From positions 1 to 64,000 of the forward strand of contig CALMQS010000107.1 in NCBI GenBank assembly GCA_937871285.1: a DNA stretch of 64,000 nt, in the 5' to 3' direction. The translations under genes and the position numbers were made by a program. The stretch is from an uncultured Sphingobacteriales bacterium. GTDB lineage: Bacteria > Bacteroidota > Bacteroidia > Chitinophagales > Chitinophagaceae. The notes beneath the pieces were generated by a model, which saw only the letters and a program-made list of their open reading frames with translations, did no database searches and was not told where the DNA came from. Below are positions 40,540-49,996 of the stretch, piece by piece; positions within the stretch are counted from its first letter, which is position 1; every line of letters starts with the position of its first letter.

Positions 40540-41313
40540 ATGCCGGATAATACTATTAAAGACTTTATGAACAGGAAGGCGGATGAATACAATCACCCTT
40601 CTTTTATTGTGAGTGACCCTATCTGCATTCCTCATGCCTTTACCAAAAAGCAGGATATAGAAATAGCAGCGCTGTTTGCCGCCATTTTGGCCTGGGGCAA
40701 CCGTACTACTATTATCGCCAAAAGCAAGCTCCTGATGCAGCTCATGGACAATGCCCCCCACGCCTTTTGCCTGCATGCAGAGGAAAGGGAGTTAAAAAAG
40801 CTGCTGGCATTTAAGCACAGAACGTTCAATGCAACAGACATTTTATATTTCGTGGAGTTTTTGAAATATCATTATACACACCATGCTTCTTTAGAAGCCG
40901 CTTTTACCCAATGGATGCTTCCGGAAGACACCCATACGGAAAATGCCCTTCGTGGTTTTCATCATTATTTCTTTTCATTGGAAGACGCGCCGGGGCGTAC
41001 GCGAAAGCATATTGCCTCACCGGAAAAAAAATCTACCTGTAAAAGGCTCAATATGTTTTTAAGATGGATGGTAAGAAAAGATAACAGGGGTGTTGATTTC
41101 GGGCTATGGAAAAACATATCTCCCGCTCAACTGGTATGCCCCATTGATGTGCATGTAGCCCGCGTAGCCAAACGTTTTAACATGGTAACGCGTCCTCAAA
41201 CCGACTGGCTGGCGGCATTGGAATTAACGGAATACTTACGGCAATTTTGTGCAAACGACCCTGTAAAATATGATTTTGCTTTATTCGGATTGGGTGTTGT
41301 TGAAAAATTTTAA
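40540..41313 (+). CDS. TIGR02757-family protein
   Basis: This 257-residue protein matches the TIGR02757/DUF2400 family: DPICIPHAFTKKQDIEIAALFAAILAWGNR at the start, then LKKLLAFKHRTFNATD, KRLNMFLRWMVRKD and CPIDVHVARVAKRF. The family is widespread in Bacteroidota and some Spirochaetes, with a helical fold resembling helix-hairpin-helix DNA glycosylases, but no activity is established. It starts 5 nt after the PLP enzyme and its stop overlaps the next start (TAATG). Confidence 0.88.
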   Translation: MPDNTIKDFMNRKADEYNHPSFIVSDPICIPHAFTKKQDIEIAALFAAILAWGNRTTIIAKSKLLMQLMDNAPHAFCLHAEERELKKLLAFKHRTFNATDILYFVEFLKYHYTHHASLEAAFTQWMLPEDTHTENALRGFHHYFFSLEDAPGRTRKHIASPEKKSTCKRLNMFLRWMVRKDNRGVDFGLWKNISPAQLVCPIDVHVARVAKRFNMVTRPQTDWLAALELTEYLRQFCANDPVKYDFALFGLGVVEKF

Positions 41314-41636
41314 TGATGGATAACGTATTAATAACCCTGCTGCAAAAAGAACTGTCGGCCGATCTGCATGATCCGCTAAATGAAAAGGAGCTGCAATTGC
41401 GGGTACAGGAAAAAGTGAGTGAGCTGATTGAACATGATTTCCAGGGATTGATCAATATATTATACCGCATAGATGTGAGCGAGGTGAAATTAAAGCAACT
41501 GCTAAAGACCGGCGAGGGAAAAGACGCAGCCCTGATCATCGGCAACCTGATCATAGAACGGCAGGCGGAAAAGTTAAAGCACCTTCATCACTTTAAGGAT
41601 CTTAACAAAGGGGATGACAAAGAAGAAAAATGGTAG
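41313..41636 (+). CDS. Hypothetical protein
   Basis: This 107-residue protein has no recognised domain. It is mostly helical and charged (LNEKELQLRVQEKVSELIEHDFQGLINILYRIDVSEVKLKQLL). It overlaps the preceding stop by 1 nt, so it is translationally coupled to the TIGR02757 gene. A cytoplasmic helical adaptor is all that can be said. Confidence 0.7.
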   Translation: MMDNVLITLLQKELSADLHDPLNEKELQLRVQEKVSELIEHDFQGLINILYRIDVSEVKLKQLLKTGEGKDAALIIGNLIIERQAEKLKHLHHFKDLNKGDDKEEKW

Positions 41637-41658
41637 TCTTAAAAAAAATGAAGAAACT

Positions 41659-42003
41659 ATGATCGTTTACGGAATACCCAATTGCGACTCAGTGAAAAAA
41701 GCAACCTTGTGGCTGAAGAAGGAAAAAATAGATTTTACGTTTCACAATTTCAGGGAAGCAGGTATAACAGCCGCCAGGCTCAATGCCTGGAGCAAACAGG
41801 CAGGGTGGGAACAACTGCTCAATAAAAAAAGTACCACATGGCGCAATTTAACACCTGAGCAGCAGGCGGCGGTAACAAGCCAAAAAACAGCAGTTCAGGT
41901 AATGCTTGCGCATCACAGCATTATTAAACGCCCGGTTATTGAGCATAACAACAAAATTATAGTTGGCTACAATGAAGTGCTATATGAGCAGGAGTTCAAA
42001 TAG
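41659..42003 (+). CDS. ArsC/Spx-family reductase (YffB-like)
   Basis: The protein is 114 residues from ATG 41659 (MIVYGIPNCDSVKKATLWL). The frame start at 41614 adds 15 lysine-rich residues overlapping the previous gene. The thioredoxin-fold ArsC/Spx family is shown by the single cysteine of PNCDSVKKA, the W-rich centre and KRPVIEHNNKIIVGYNE. Only one active-site Cys is present (NCDS), as in YffB rather than true arsenate reductases. A glutathione- or thiol-dependent reductase or regulatory role is likely. It is the last gene of the operon. Confidence 0.88.
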   Translation: MIVYGIPNCDSVKKATLWLKKEKIDFTFHNFREAGITAARLNAWSKQAGWEQLLNKKSTTWRNLTPEQQAAVTSQKTAVQVMLAHHSIIKRPVIEHNNKIIVGYNEVLYEQEFK

Positions 42004-42005
42004 TA

Positions 42006-42938
42006 CTATTGCCCAATTTCCACCACCGTCCAGTTTTTTGTCCTCCTGTTCCAGAGGATGCTGTAATCCTTTCCATGCAAAAGCTTGAAAGTGCGATAGC
42101 CATTATAATATTTCAGGCGCAGCCAGCCATGGTTATAAATTTCAAACTTAAACACAAATGGTTCTCCGGCTTTTATTTCTGCCTGCTGAAATTTTCTGCC
42201 GTCATCGCTCAGTAAAACAACTTCGTTCTTATTACTTTGAATGGTAAGCCATATCCAGCTCGGATCATTATTGGGATCTGTGTTTGTGCCTGTGTTGCCC
42301 GGAGAAGGGGAAGGTATAGGGGGCGGAGTTGTATTACTGTTATCCGACGGAAAGGGACTGGTAGCTGTATTGCCGTTTCCACGGGATTCATTCCAGCCTC
42401 TTGTAATGGCCTGTACCCGGTCGTTTTTTGCGGGATGCGTGGAACTGGCCCGGTCAGAAGCAATAGCCTGCATGGCAGCAGTGGATTCCTGTAAAGAAGC
42501 GCCGAGCTTTGCCATTACATATCCCGAAAATGCATCTGCTTCTATTTCCTTCGGCGGCGTACTGCCGCTGCTGCTCACTACATGATTATAATAATGATGC
42601 CCCATTTCATGTGCAAGCACACTTATAGAAGCCCATTTGGTTGAGGCATACGCATCAAGGTCTTCCAAAAAACGGTTATCGTAAATAATCCAGCGGGCCC
42701 GGTTAATGATCGTAGCGTATGCATTTTGTATGCCGTTTTGCTCTCGTACATTAAAATTTTCCTGCCAGTTAATCGTATTCAGCATGTTTTGCAATATATC
42801 CTTTGCCTCATAAACAGAGCTGAAATTGGACCGCAGTGACCGGGGCGGTATCTTAAAACCGCAACCTGTAATACGCTGCGCTTCGCAAACCGTAAACGCA
42901 ATCATGCATGAAAACAGCAGTAAAAATCGTTTGGGCAT
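42006..42938 (-). CDS. Exported M48-like metalloprotease
   Basis: This 310-residue protein has a signal peptide (MPKRFLLLFSCMIAFTVCEA). The zinc site is VLAHEMGHHYYNH (HExxH, near 109-113), with the third ligand in EIEADAFSGYVMAKLGAS. After a Pro/Ser/Thr/Asn-rich linker (~205-235), a small beta C-terminal domain follows (WIWLTIQSNKNEVVLLSDDG). The catalytic part matches soluble M48/BepA-like peptidases that process envelope proteins. The linker and tail suggest a surface or cell-wall binding module. Confidence 0.87.
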   Translation of the reverse strand: MPKRFLLLFSCMIAFTVCEAQRITGCGFKIPPRSLRSNFSSVYEAKDILQNMLNTINWQENFNVREQNGIQNAYATIINRARWIIYDNRFLEDLDAYASTKWASISVLAHEMGHHYYNHVVSSSGSTPPKEIEADAFSGYVMAKLGASLQESTAAMQAIASDRASSTHPAKNDRVQAITRGWNESRGNGNTATSPFPSDNSNTTPPPIPSPSPGNTGTNTDPNNDPSWIWLTIQSNKNEVVLLSDDGRKFQQAEIKAGEPFVFKFEIYNHGWLRLKYYNGYRTFKLLHGKDYSILWNRRTKNWTVVEIGQ

Positions 42939-43029
42939 GGTATTTTTAAAAATAAATATAGGATTTCCTGTTAAAAACAGGGAAGCTTTAATAAGACCCG
43001 CATAACAAAGGGTTAACGAAAGAATAGCG

Positions 43030-43062
43030 TTAAACGGTTGTTTAATTTAAACGATTGTTTAA
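43030..43062. promoter_or_regulatory. Tandem palindromic operators for the TetR gene
   Basis: TTAAACGGTTGTTTAA (43030-43045) and TTAAACGATTGTTTAA (43047-43062) are near-identical 16-mers with 6-bp inverted arms TTAAAC/GTTTAA. They stand 17 bp apart and end 24 nt before the TetR ATG, in the gap to the divergent protease gene. The layout fits autorepression by a TetR dimer pair and possible control of the M48 gene. Confidence 0.7.
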
Positions 43063-43086
43063 TTTCGCGCCCGGAATGAATTTTTT

Positions 43087-43713
43087 ATGAAAGACAAAAG
43101 AGTGCATATACTGGATGCGGCGGAACAGCTTTTTGCGGAAAAAGGGTTCGACGGCACATCAGTCAGAGATATAGCAGGGCACGCAGGGGTGAACCTTGCC
43201 ATGATCTCCTATTATTTCGGGTCAAAGGAAAAGCTGCTGGTAGCGCTTATTGCCCACCGGTCGAGCTATACACATGGTATTTTGGAAGAACTGAATAAAG
43301 ACGAAAGGCTTTCTCCATGGAATAAAATGGAAAGGCTTATTGATCTGTATGTAGACAAGATCGTAAACAATTATAAGTTTCATTGTATCATGACAATACA
43401 CCTGCCTACCATACAATCAGACGATATAAGGGAAATGATCACTGACATTAAGCTGAAGAACTTCGAACAGATAAAAAAGATCATTACGGAAGGACAAAAG
43501 CTGAAAGTGTTCAGGAAAGTAGACATGGAACTTACTGTGGGTTGCATAATGGGAACGCTTACCCAGGTTACTTTATCCAAAAGCCTGTATTGCAGGCTAA
43601 TGCATATTGACATACATGATGAAGATACATACAGGAAAAAAATGATACCGAAATTAAAAACACACCTTAAAGGACTGCTGAAGGCCCACCTGGATTTTGA
43701 TAGCCAGCATTGA
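43087..43713 (+). CDS. TetR/AcrR-family regulator
   Basis: This 208-residue regulator has an N-terminal helix-turn-helix: ILDAAEQLFAEKGFDGTSVRDIAGHAGVNLAMISYYFGSKEKLL. The C-terminal helical ligand domain is divergent. It is cytoplasmic and dimeric by family. Two palindromic sites stand just upstream, so it likely controls itself. The effector is unknown; no efflux pump adjoins it. Confidence 0.93.
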   Translation: MKDKRVHILDAAEQLFAEKGFDGTSVRDIAGHAGVNLAMISYYFGSKEKLLVALIAHRSSYTHGILEELNKDERLSPWNKMERLIDLYVDKIVNNYKFHCIMTIHLPTIQSDDIREMITDIKLKNFEQIKKIITEGQKLKVFRKVDMELTVGCIMGTLTQVTLSKSLYCRLMHIDIHDEDTYRKKMIPKLKTHLKGLLKAHLDFDSQH

Positions 43714-43948
43714 AAAAAGAGTTGGGCGCCTCTTTTTGAGTTGCCATTCTTACCACGCTCATTTATCAATATTTTATTTGAAAACATTAATCCCAGCAAA
43801 AGGAGCGGTTACCAAACAAACCATGCTGGTAACCTATAATAATATTTTTACTTACTGGTGGGTCTTTTTGTGCTTTGCTGCATCCCGCTTATTTACCTGC
43901 AAAAATTTAAAAAGAATGCAGCGCTGCCGGTGGATGCGCATTAAAATA

Positions 43949-45613
43949 TTATTGCACCATAATTTTTTGATTCTTATGAAAATCGCGGCCGCTTAAGCGA
44001 ACAATATAAACGCCTTTTGGCAAGCCGTTCAATGGTACAGAAAAATAGCCGTTCGCACCCTTCAACTGCCGCGTTAAAACCTGTTTCCCGTTTGAGGCAA
44101 AGCATTGTATACTTTCTATTTTCTTTCCGGAAACAATATGCAGCAATCCATTGGTAACAACAGTGGGGTATATTTTTATCCCGGCATGATCATCGTTACT
44201 GAGGGTAATCACCGGTGAATAATGGTGGGCGCCATCTGCTTCAATAATATGCAGGCGATAAAATAATTTTGAGCCGTTAATACCGTAATGCCGGTATACA
44301 TACGCAGCGCCGTTTGCATTATTGGTAGCTTTTACTGATCCTGCCGCATTAAAATCTCTCCCATTGCTGCTGTATTCAATAATAAATTTTTCAATGTGCT
44401 GCTCCATCGCGGTTACCCACTTCAATTCGTTATAACGGTCTGCCGGAAGCCCTGAAAAGTTGAGCAGCGTAAGTGGCGTGCTTGCAAGCGGAATAATCTT
44501 ATATACCACGTTTTCAGTGAGCGCTGTTGCATATAAAGTTCCATCTTCTGTTTCGCTTATGCTGGAGATGCCGCCTTTTAAGCCCGGTTGCGTATTTACC
44601 ATGGTAACGTTGCCATTGCCATCGCGTTGTAAAACCCATACGGTGCCGGTGTAATAATCAGCAGTGAAATAATATCCCTGTAAGGCTGCAAATTCATCAC
44701 CCCTGTATACATAACCTCCTATAACCGAGCGGCCTTCACCGGGGTTATTATATTCAAAAACCGGAGCAACTTTGCCGGGCGGATCACAAAGCGGGTTAAT
44801 ATTAATATTTTGAATGGTTCCTTCATAGCAAGGCCAGCCATAATTAGCTCCCGGCGAGCCGGCTTCCCTGAAATTGATTTCTTCTTTTGCATTTTGCCCT
44901 ACGTCGCCAATCCACATATCGCCTGTAACACGGTCAAAGCTCCAGCGAAATGGATTGCGCAGGCCAATAGCCCATACTTCAGGTGTTACAGGAGGAGCTT
45001 CTTCCACATTTATGCGGATCATTTTCCCCAGCGGGGAAGAAGGGTTTTGTGCATTGTTACCAGGATCATTTGAGCCGCCCCCGTCGCCTGTACCAAAATA
45101 TAAATAAGGAATTTCTTCTTCCGTACCAAACTGCAAATGCCCCCCGTTATGATTGGAAAAAGATTTTGCAATGGTTATGAAGGGTGTAGCCGGATCTGGT
45201 TCCGGGTCTGCCATATCGGGATTGGAAGAAACTTTATAACGCGCAACCGTAATGGCGCCGGTAGTACCGGTATAGTAAACAAAAAAATAACCGTTGCTTG
45301 CATACCCGGGATGAAAAGCCATACTTAAAAGTCCGCGTTCTCCGTCCGACGTAATATCAGCGCTAATATCAAGAAAGGGTTCCGGCAAAATGGCCGCTTC
45401 TTTCCATATTTTAACAGTGCCGCCTTTTTCTACGATAAACAATCTCCCTGACATGTCACCAGGCGCAGCCACCACTTCCATAGGAGAAGAGAGTCCCGAA
45501 CTGATAAAGGGCTCATAAGCAATAGCAGGCTGGGCGGAGGAGGTGGCAGAGTAAAAAAAGGAAAATGTAAGCAAAGAAGCCAGCAAAAAATATAGAACAC
45601 GGTTTCTTCTCAT
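43949..45613 (-). CDS. T9SS-exported PQQ-type sugar dehydrogenase
   Basis: The protein is 554 residues from ATG 45613 (MRRNRVLYFLLASLLTFSFFYSATSSA, signal peptide), not 45691. The propeller domain is a glucose/sorbosone dehydrogenase: SSPMEVVAAPGDMSGRLFIVEKGGTVKIW, ERGLLSMAFHPGY, HNGGHLQFG and GLRNPFRWSFDRVTGDMWIGDVGQN. The last ~80 residues (KIYPTVVTNGLLHIV ... LPKGVYIVRLSGRDFHKNQKIMVQ) are a type A C-terminal sorting domain for type IX secretion. The enzyme should therefore end on the cell surface or outside. Confidence 0.92.
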   Translation of the reverse strand: MRRNRVLYFLLASLLTFSFFYSATSSAQPAIAYEPFISSGLSSPMEVVAAPGDMSGRLFIVEKGGTVKIWKEAAILPEPFLDISADITSDGERGLLSMAFHPGYASNGYFFVYYTGTTGAITVARYKVSSNPDMADPEPDPATPFITIAKSFSNHNGGHLQFGTEEEIPYLYFGTGDGGGSNDPGNNAQNPSSPLGKMIRINVEEAPPVTPEVWAIGLRNPFRWSFDRVTGDMWIGDVGQNAKEEINFREAGSPGANYGWPCYEGTIQNININPLCDPPGKVAPVFEYNNPGEGRSVIGGYVYRGDEFAALQGYYFTADYYTGTVWVLQRDGNGNVTMVNTQPGLKGGISSISETEDGTLYATALTENVVYKIIPLASTPLTLLNFSGLPADRYNELKWVTAMEQHIEKFIIEYSSNGRDFNAAGSVKATNNANGAAYVYRHYGINGSKLFYRLHIIEADGAHHYSPVITLSNDDHAGIKIYPTVVTNGLLHIVSGKKIESIQCFASNGKQVLTRQLKGANGYFSVPLNGLPKGVYIVRLSGRDFHKNQKIMVQ

Positions 45614-45787
45614 AACAATGGCATTTAAAAGGAAAGTACAAATACAATGCCGTTTGAAAACGAAACCTGCCGGTAAACGGGGATGAAGCAAAGCAATGCG
45701 ACAATTTGGAGTGCATCCGCTTTTGCTGCCTGCCCGAATTGTATTAACTTTAAAAAGGCTATTTTTTCATCTTTCAAACCAGTAAGT

Positions 45788-47410
45788 ATGAAATCGCCTG
45801 CTGTATTTATCCTGTTACTGAGCTGCATTTCGCTACTTGCCTGCAAAAACAAAAACGCTGCTACCCGAACTACAGGTATTGCGTCAATCGCTGACCTGCG
45901 TAAAGGCGATATGGTGACTTGCGGACCGGCAAAGCAACAATTTGGCAACGTTGCTTTTGCATTATCTGCTGCAGAAAATGTTAAAGATACTTTCAACCTC
46001 GCACTGTCACTGTTGCATTCCTTTGAATATGAGGAAGCGGAGAAGGCATTTGCCAAAGTAATTGATATGGATCCGCGCTGTGCCATGGCATACTGGGGTG
46101 TGGCCATGAGCAATTTTCACCCGTTGTGGAGCCCGCCCAATAAAGAAGAACTGGAGAAGGGCGCCAAAGCCAGTGAAATTGCAGCATCATTAAAAGGTGA
46201 AAATAAAAGGGAAAATGAATATATAGACGCTATATACGGCTTCTTCCATAACTGGCAGCAGCTTAACCACCGTACCCGCGCACAGCAATATGAGCAGGCA
46301 ATGGAAAAGATACGTGCTGGTAACCCCGGCGATAAGGAAGCTGCTATCTTTTACGCGCTGGCGCTTAACGCCACTGCCGATCCCACCGATAAAACATACA
46401 CGCATCAGAAAAAGGCCGGTGAAATACTCAATGCCCTGTATCCCGGCCAGCCCGGGCATCCGGGTATTGTACACTATATCATTCATACCTACGATTATCC
46501 CGAACTGGCAGAAAAAGCTTTACCGGCTGCCCGCAAATATGCTTCCATAGCGCCGTCATCGGCCCATGCGCTGCATATGCCTTCCCACATTTTTACGCGG
46601 CTTGGATTATGGAATGAATCCATTCAATCCAATCTCGCCTCGGCAGATGCCGCCCGGTGTTACGCAGAGAACCTGAAAATGAAGGATCATCCCGGTGCAG
46701 AACTGCATGCCATGGATTACCTGGTATATGCTTACCTGCAAAACGGGCAGGAGGAGGAAGCAAAAACCCAGGTAGATTACCTGCAGTCTGTTGCCGGTTC
46801 ACTGGCCGAAAACAATTCGGCCAGCTATGCATCTGCGGCTATCCCGGCCCGTTATGCGCTTGAGCTGCGGTACTGGGAAGCGGCTGCTGATTTGGATACC
46901 GGCAACGCTGCGTTCAGCTCAGACAGGCATGCCTGGGAAAAAGCTATTGTACATTTTGCGCGTGTGATGGGTGGCGTGCATACCGGCAGGCTCAAAGCAG
47001 CTAAAAACGATTTGCGTTCGCTGCGCTCATTACAGGCCGCTTTACTGAATGCGAAAGATGATTATAAAGCCAAACAGGTGCTGGTGCAGATAAAAGCGGC
47101 GGAGGCATGGATTTGTTATGCGGAGGGAAAAAAGAAGGAAGCGCTGGCATTAATGACGGAAGCAGCCAATATGGAAGACAGCACTGAAAAGCACCCGGTA
47201 ACGCCGGGGGAAGTTATTCCTGCAAGGGAACTGGAAGGAGATTTGCTGCTGCTGCTCGGAAAGAACAGGGAAGCGTTGCGGGCTTACGAAACGAGCATGA
47301 CCCGGTGCCCTAACCGCAGAAATAGTCTTAAGGGCGCAGTATTAGCTGCTGAAAGATCGGGTAATAAAGCAAAAGCAGCAGCGTATGTTAAACAACTGAA
47401 TGGAAGATGA
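45788..47410 (+). CDS. Lipoprotein tetratricopeptide-repeat protein
   Basis: The protein is 540 residues from ATG 45788 (MKSPAVFILLLSCISLLAC, lipobox Cys 19). The frame start at 45683 only adds a cysteine-rich extension. TPR units such as LLHSFEYEEAEKAFAKVIDMDPRCAMAYWGVAMSN run along most of it, plus ALHMPSHIFTRLGLWNESIQSNLAS, a pattern of large soluble TPR lipoproteins in Bacteroidota. It should sit on the periplasmic side or outer membrane. No enzymatic motif is seen. Confidence 0.88.
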   Translation: MKSPAVFILLLSCISLLACKNKNAATRTTGIASIADLRKGDMVTCGPAKQQFGNVAFALSAAENVKDTFNLALSLLHSFEYEEAEKAFAKVIDMDPRCAMAYWGVAMSNFHPLWSPPNKEELEKGAKASEIAASLKGENKRENEYIDAIYGFFHNWQQLNHRTRAQQYEQAMEKIRAGNPGDKEAAIFYALALNATADPTDKTYTHQKKAGEILNALYPGQPGHPGIVHYIIHTYDYPELAEKALPAARKYASIAPSSAHALHMPSHIFTRLGLWNESIQSNLASADAARCYAENLKMKDHPGAELHAMDYLVYAYLQNGQEEEAKTQVDYLQSVAGSLAENNSASYASAAIPARYALELRYWEAAADLDTGNAAFSSDRHAWEKAIVHFARVMGGVHTGRLKAAKNDLRSLRSLQAALLNAKDDYKAKQVLVQIKAAEAWICYAEGKKKEALALMTEAANMEDSTEKHPVTPGEVIPARELEGDLLLLLGKNREALRAYETSMTRCPNRRNSLKGAVLAAERSGNKAKAAAYVKQLNGR

Positions 47411-47474
47411 TTACGCTTATACCGGGTTCAAAAGAAAAGCCTTATAAAACCACTCCGGTAGCGTCACAAAAAAC

Positions 47475-47606
47475 GAGGCTGTCTCAAAAGTAATATTTTG
47501 CCACGAAGGAAATAAAACGGGAAGATCAGGACTTCGTGCCCCTGCCTGCCGGCAGGCTTGTGCCTTAGTGGCATATCTTCTATACCGGACCTTTTAAGAC
47601 AGCCCC
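47475..47606. repeat. 132-bp nested inverted repeat (MITE-like) between convergent genes
   Basis: The ends GAGGCTGTCTCAAAAG (47475-47490) and CTTTTAAGACAGCCCC (47591-47606) pair over 14 of 16 positions. Inside are TGCCACGAAGG (47499-47509) with CCTTAGTGGCA (47563-47573), and at the centre the palindrome GCCTGCCGGCAGGC (47544-47557). The transcript of either strand would fold into one long hairpin, ending both flanking genes. GGCTGTC-type hairpins recur in the terminator at 55199. Confidence 0.55.
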
Positions 47607-47655
47607 GCGTTTGATCTTTATGTGGTTGATTTGCGTGTTTCGGAGTAACACCTTG

Positions 47656-48294
47656 TCAATTAGATTCCGGCTGAGCTGTATACCTTAAGTAGGGTTTGAT
47701 CTCTTTAACGCCTTTAGGAAATTTTTTCAACGCGTCTTCTGTTTTGATGGCCGTTGATATAATAACGTCTTCTCCCTGGTTCCAGTCGGCCGGCGTGGCC
47801 ACGCTATGCTTTGCCGTTAGTTGCATAGAGTCAATTACCCGTAAAATCTCAAGGAAATTCCTTCCTGTAGACGCGGGATAGGTTAAGGTGAGCTTTATTT
47901 TTTTATCGGGACCAATTACAAATACCGAACGCACCGTTGCTGTTGCCGAAGCGTTGGGATGGATCATATCGTATAACCCTGAAACAATTCTGTTGTCATC
48001 GGCAATCAAAGGAAACTCAACGGTAGTATTTTGTGTTTCATTGATATCTCCGATCCATCCAAGATGTTTGTCTACGGGATCAACACTTACCGCCAGCACT
48101 TTTACATTACGTTTATCAAATTCACCCTGTAGCTGCGCAGTACGTCCCAGTTCAGTGGTACACACTGGAGTAAAATCAGCGGGATGTGAAAACAATACAC
48201 CCCAGCTATCGCCCAGGAATTCATAAAAATCAATTTCACCTTTCGATGTAACTGCTTTAAAGTTTGGAGCAGTGTCGCCTAATCGTAAACTCAT
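47656..48294 (-). CDS. 1-Cys peroxiredoxin (Prx6 type)
   Basis: This 212-residue peroxiredoxin has peroxidatic Cys45 in HPADFTPVCTTELGR and the 6-type extension ending IKPYLRYTAQP. A second, resolving cysteine near the C-terminus is missing, as in the 1-Cys subclass. It reduces hydrogen peroxide and alkyl hydroperoxides in the cytoplasm, using an external thiol. The region between it and DUF983 is 126 nt with a probable promoter of its own. Confidence 0.95.
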   Translation of the reverse strand: MSLRLGDTAPNFKAVTSKGEIDFYEFLGDSWGVLFSHPADFTPVCTTELGRTAQLQGEFDKRNVKVLAVSVDPVDKHLGWIGDINETQNTTVEFPLIADDNRIVSGLYDMIHPNASATATVRSVFVIGPDKKIKLTLTYPASTGRNFLEILRVIDSMQLTAKHSVATPADWNQGEDVIISTAIKTEDALKKFPKGVKEIKPYLRYTAQPESN

Positions 48295-48420
48295 GATAAA
48301 AATTTTTAGTGTTCGAATGGGTGTAAAGCTACTGCTTCCCGTTTTTTACTGATGGTGTTTTACACTTCGATTATGGTACTTTTTATTTATTCTACTTAAA
48401 TGGTAGGGTATCTCTATTGT

Positions 48421-48882
48421 TTACCAGTTGTTTTTAATGCTGTCATTGATCCTTTCAGGCGCTTCGGCGGGTCTTTCCCTCCATTGAGCATCGTATCCAA
48501 CAAAAAGGGACAGCCATAAAGTACGGGCAAGGCGCATCAAATACGGCTGCAATACAACCAGCAGTATGCCATTGAAGATTAACCAGTATAACACCCTTGC
48601 ATCATGCACGGATATGCCGATCGTAGCTGCCCATATTATCAGCGTAGCCACGCTTATGGCAATGGCCAGTCCGTAGCTTACATAACCGGTACCATAATAA
48701 AATCCTACTTCAAGATCGAAATGCTGCCCGCATACCGGGCATTTGTCATGCATTTTCATGAACTGTTTCAGGTGATAGGGATTAGGGTTGGTAAACATTT
48801 TACCCAGGCGGCAACGCGGACAACGTGTCTGGCAAAGGCTTATCAGAAGCGAAGGTTTTTTATTGTTTGGCTGTGCTGACAT
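48421..48882 (-). CDS. DUF983 membrane protein
   Basis: This 153-residue protein has two zinc-ribbon-like pairs: CPRCRLGKMF near the N-terminus and CPVCGQHFD near residue 50. Two to three transmembrane helices follow (GLAIAISVATLIIWAATIGI, VLYWLIFNGILLVVLQPYL). This is the DUF983 family, often found near cytochrome oxidase genes, with no settled role. The AraC gene ends 11 nt upstream, so they are co-transcribed. Confidence 0.9.
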   Translation of the reverse strand: MSAQPNNKKPSLLISLCQTRCPRCRLGKMFTNPNPYHLKQFMKMHDKCPVCGQHFDLEVGFYYGTGYVSYGLAIAISVATLIIWAATIGISVHDARVLYWLIFNGILLVVLQPYLMRLARTLWLSLFVGYDAQWRERPAEAPERINDSIKNNW

Positions 48883-48893
48883 AGTATATCACT

Positions 48894-49781
48894 TTATCGT
48901 TGTTTATAATTTTTGTTTCGAAAGGCTTCCGGTGTACTGTGCGTATACTTTTTAAAAAACTTTACAAAATAGGAGTTGTCGGGGAAGTTGAGCTCCTGTG
49001 CGATATCGCCCACAGACAGATCAAAGTTGATCAGCAGCCGCCTGGCTTCTAATATGATCCTGTTGCGGATCACTTCCCCGGCAGAAATACCCAGGTAATC
49101 TTTACACAAGGCATTTAAATGATTAGGGGTAATGTATAATAACGCGGCATATCCTTTTGGCAGCCTTATGGTTTTAAAGTTATCCTCAATAAGCCGCTTA
49201 AAGTTGCGCAGGATCACGGAATTATAACCTGCAGTTTCTTCCTTTATTGTTTTTGGATCGTTTCTTTCAACGGTTAAAAACAATTGCAGCAATAAAGTGG
49301 CGATCATCAGTTGGGAGGACGGTGGTTTTTCAGACTGCTCGCACAGGATCTTTTCGAAAAGCTGTTCAACCTGCCGTTGTGTATCTTCTTTTAGTAACAA
49401 TACCTGATGCGCAGCAACCTGGTCAAAGAAGGAGAACTGATCAATGAAGCTGGAATTGATGAAAAGCTGGTCAAAAAATGTAGCTGAAAAATTAACGATA
49501 TAGCCGTCTGCATCTTCATTAAAATACCACTTGTGCACCTGCCCCGGCCGCATAAAATAGATCATGCCTTTTTGAACCGGAAATGTTACAAAATCTATCA
49601 CGTGCTCCCCCGAGCCTTCTGTAAAGTACACCAGGTGATAGAACGCGTGGTTGTGCACTACCCCAAGGTGCGGGTTGCTGCTCAGATATCTTTTAAACCG
49701 GTCGGCATTCAGCAGATCGTTATGCGATTTGTTGGCAACCAGGTTATGAATATCAAAAGTGGGGTATACCGGCTTGGCCAT
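48894..49781 (-). CDS. AraC-family transcriptional regulator
   Basis: This 295-residue protein has an N-terminal cupin sensor domain (VVHNHAFYHLVYFTEGSGEHVIDFVTFPVQKGMIYFMRPGQVHKWYF) and a C-terminal pair of helix-turn-helix units (LPKGYAALLYITPNHLNALCKDYLG and LSVGDIAQELNFPDNSYFVKFFKKYTHSTPEAFR). Its targets are unknown. It starts a two-gene unit with the DUF983 protein. Confidence 0.93.
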   Translation of the reverse strand: MAKPVYPTFDIHNLVANKSHNDLLNADRFKRYLSSNPHLGVVHNHAFYHLVYFTEGSGEHVIDFVTFPVQKGMIYFMRPGQVHKWYFNEDADGYIVNFSATFFDQLFINSSFIDQFSFFDQVAAHQVLLLKEDTQRQVEQLFEKILCEQSEKPPSSQLMIATLLLQLFLTVERNDPKTIKEETAGYNSVILRNFKRLIEDNFKTIRLPKGYAALLYITPNHLNALCKDYLGISAGEVIRNRIILEARRLLINFDLSVGDIAQELNFPDNSYFVKFFKKYTHSTPEAFRNKNYKQR

Positions 49782-49996
49782 AGCTTTATTTTTACAAAAG
49801 CAAATTTACCACAGATATCAGCAAATCTGCGGAGCAATAAGGGGTTCCTATGGTATTGTTTACCGATAATTGAAAAACACCGCAAAGCCTTGTTAAAAAA
49901 TCCGGAAAATGCCGGCGGTTTCTTTGTAATCTGGTTGTTAAAGCGCCTGATATTCGTTTTATTCTGCTGTATAGTTAAGCGGTTCTGATACAATAT

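Noticed and set aside
41659..42003. True arsenate reductase
   Set aside because: Only the single NCDS cysteine is present and no ars genes are near. A YffB/Spx-like label is safer.
43697..43996. 99-residue ORF between the TetR gene and the sugar dehydrogenase
   Set aside because: It overlaps the ends of both neighbours in other frames and has a random-looking composition.
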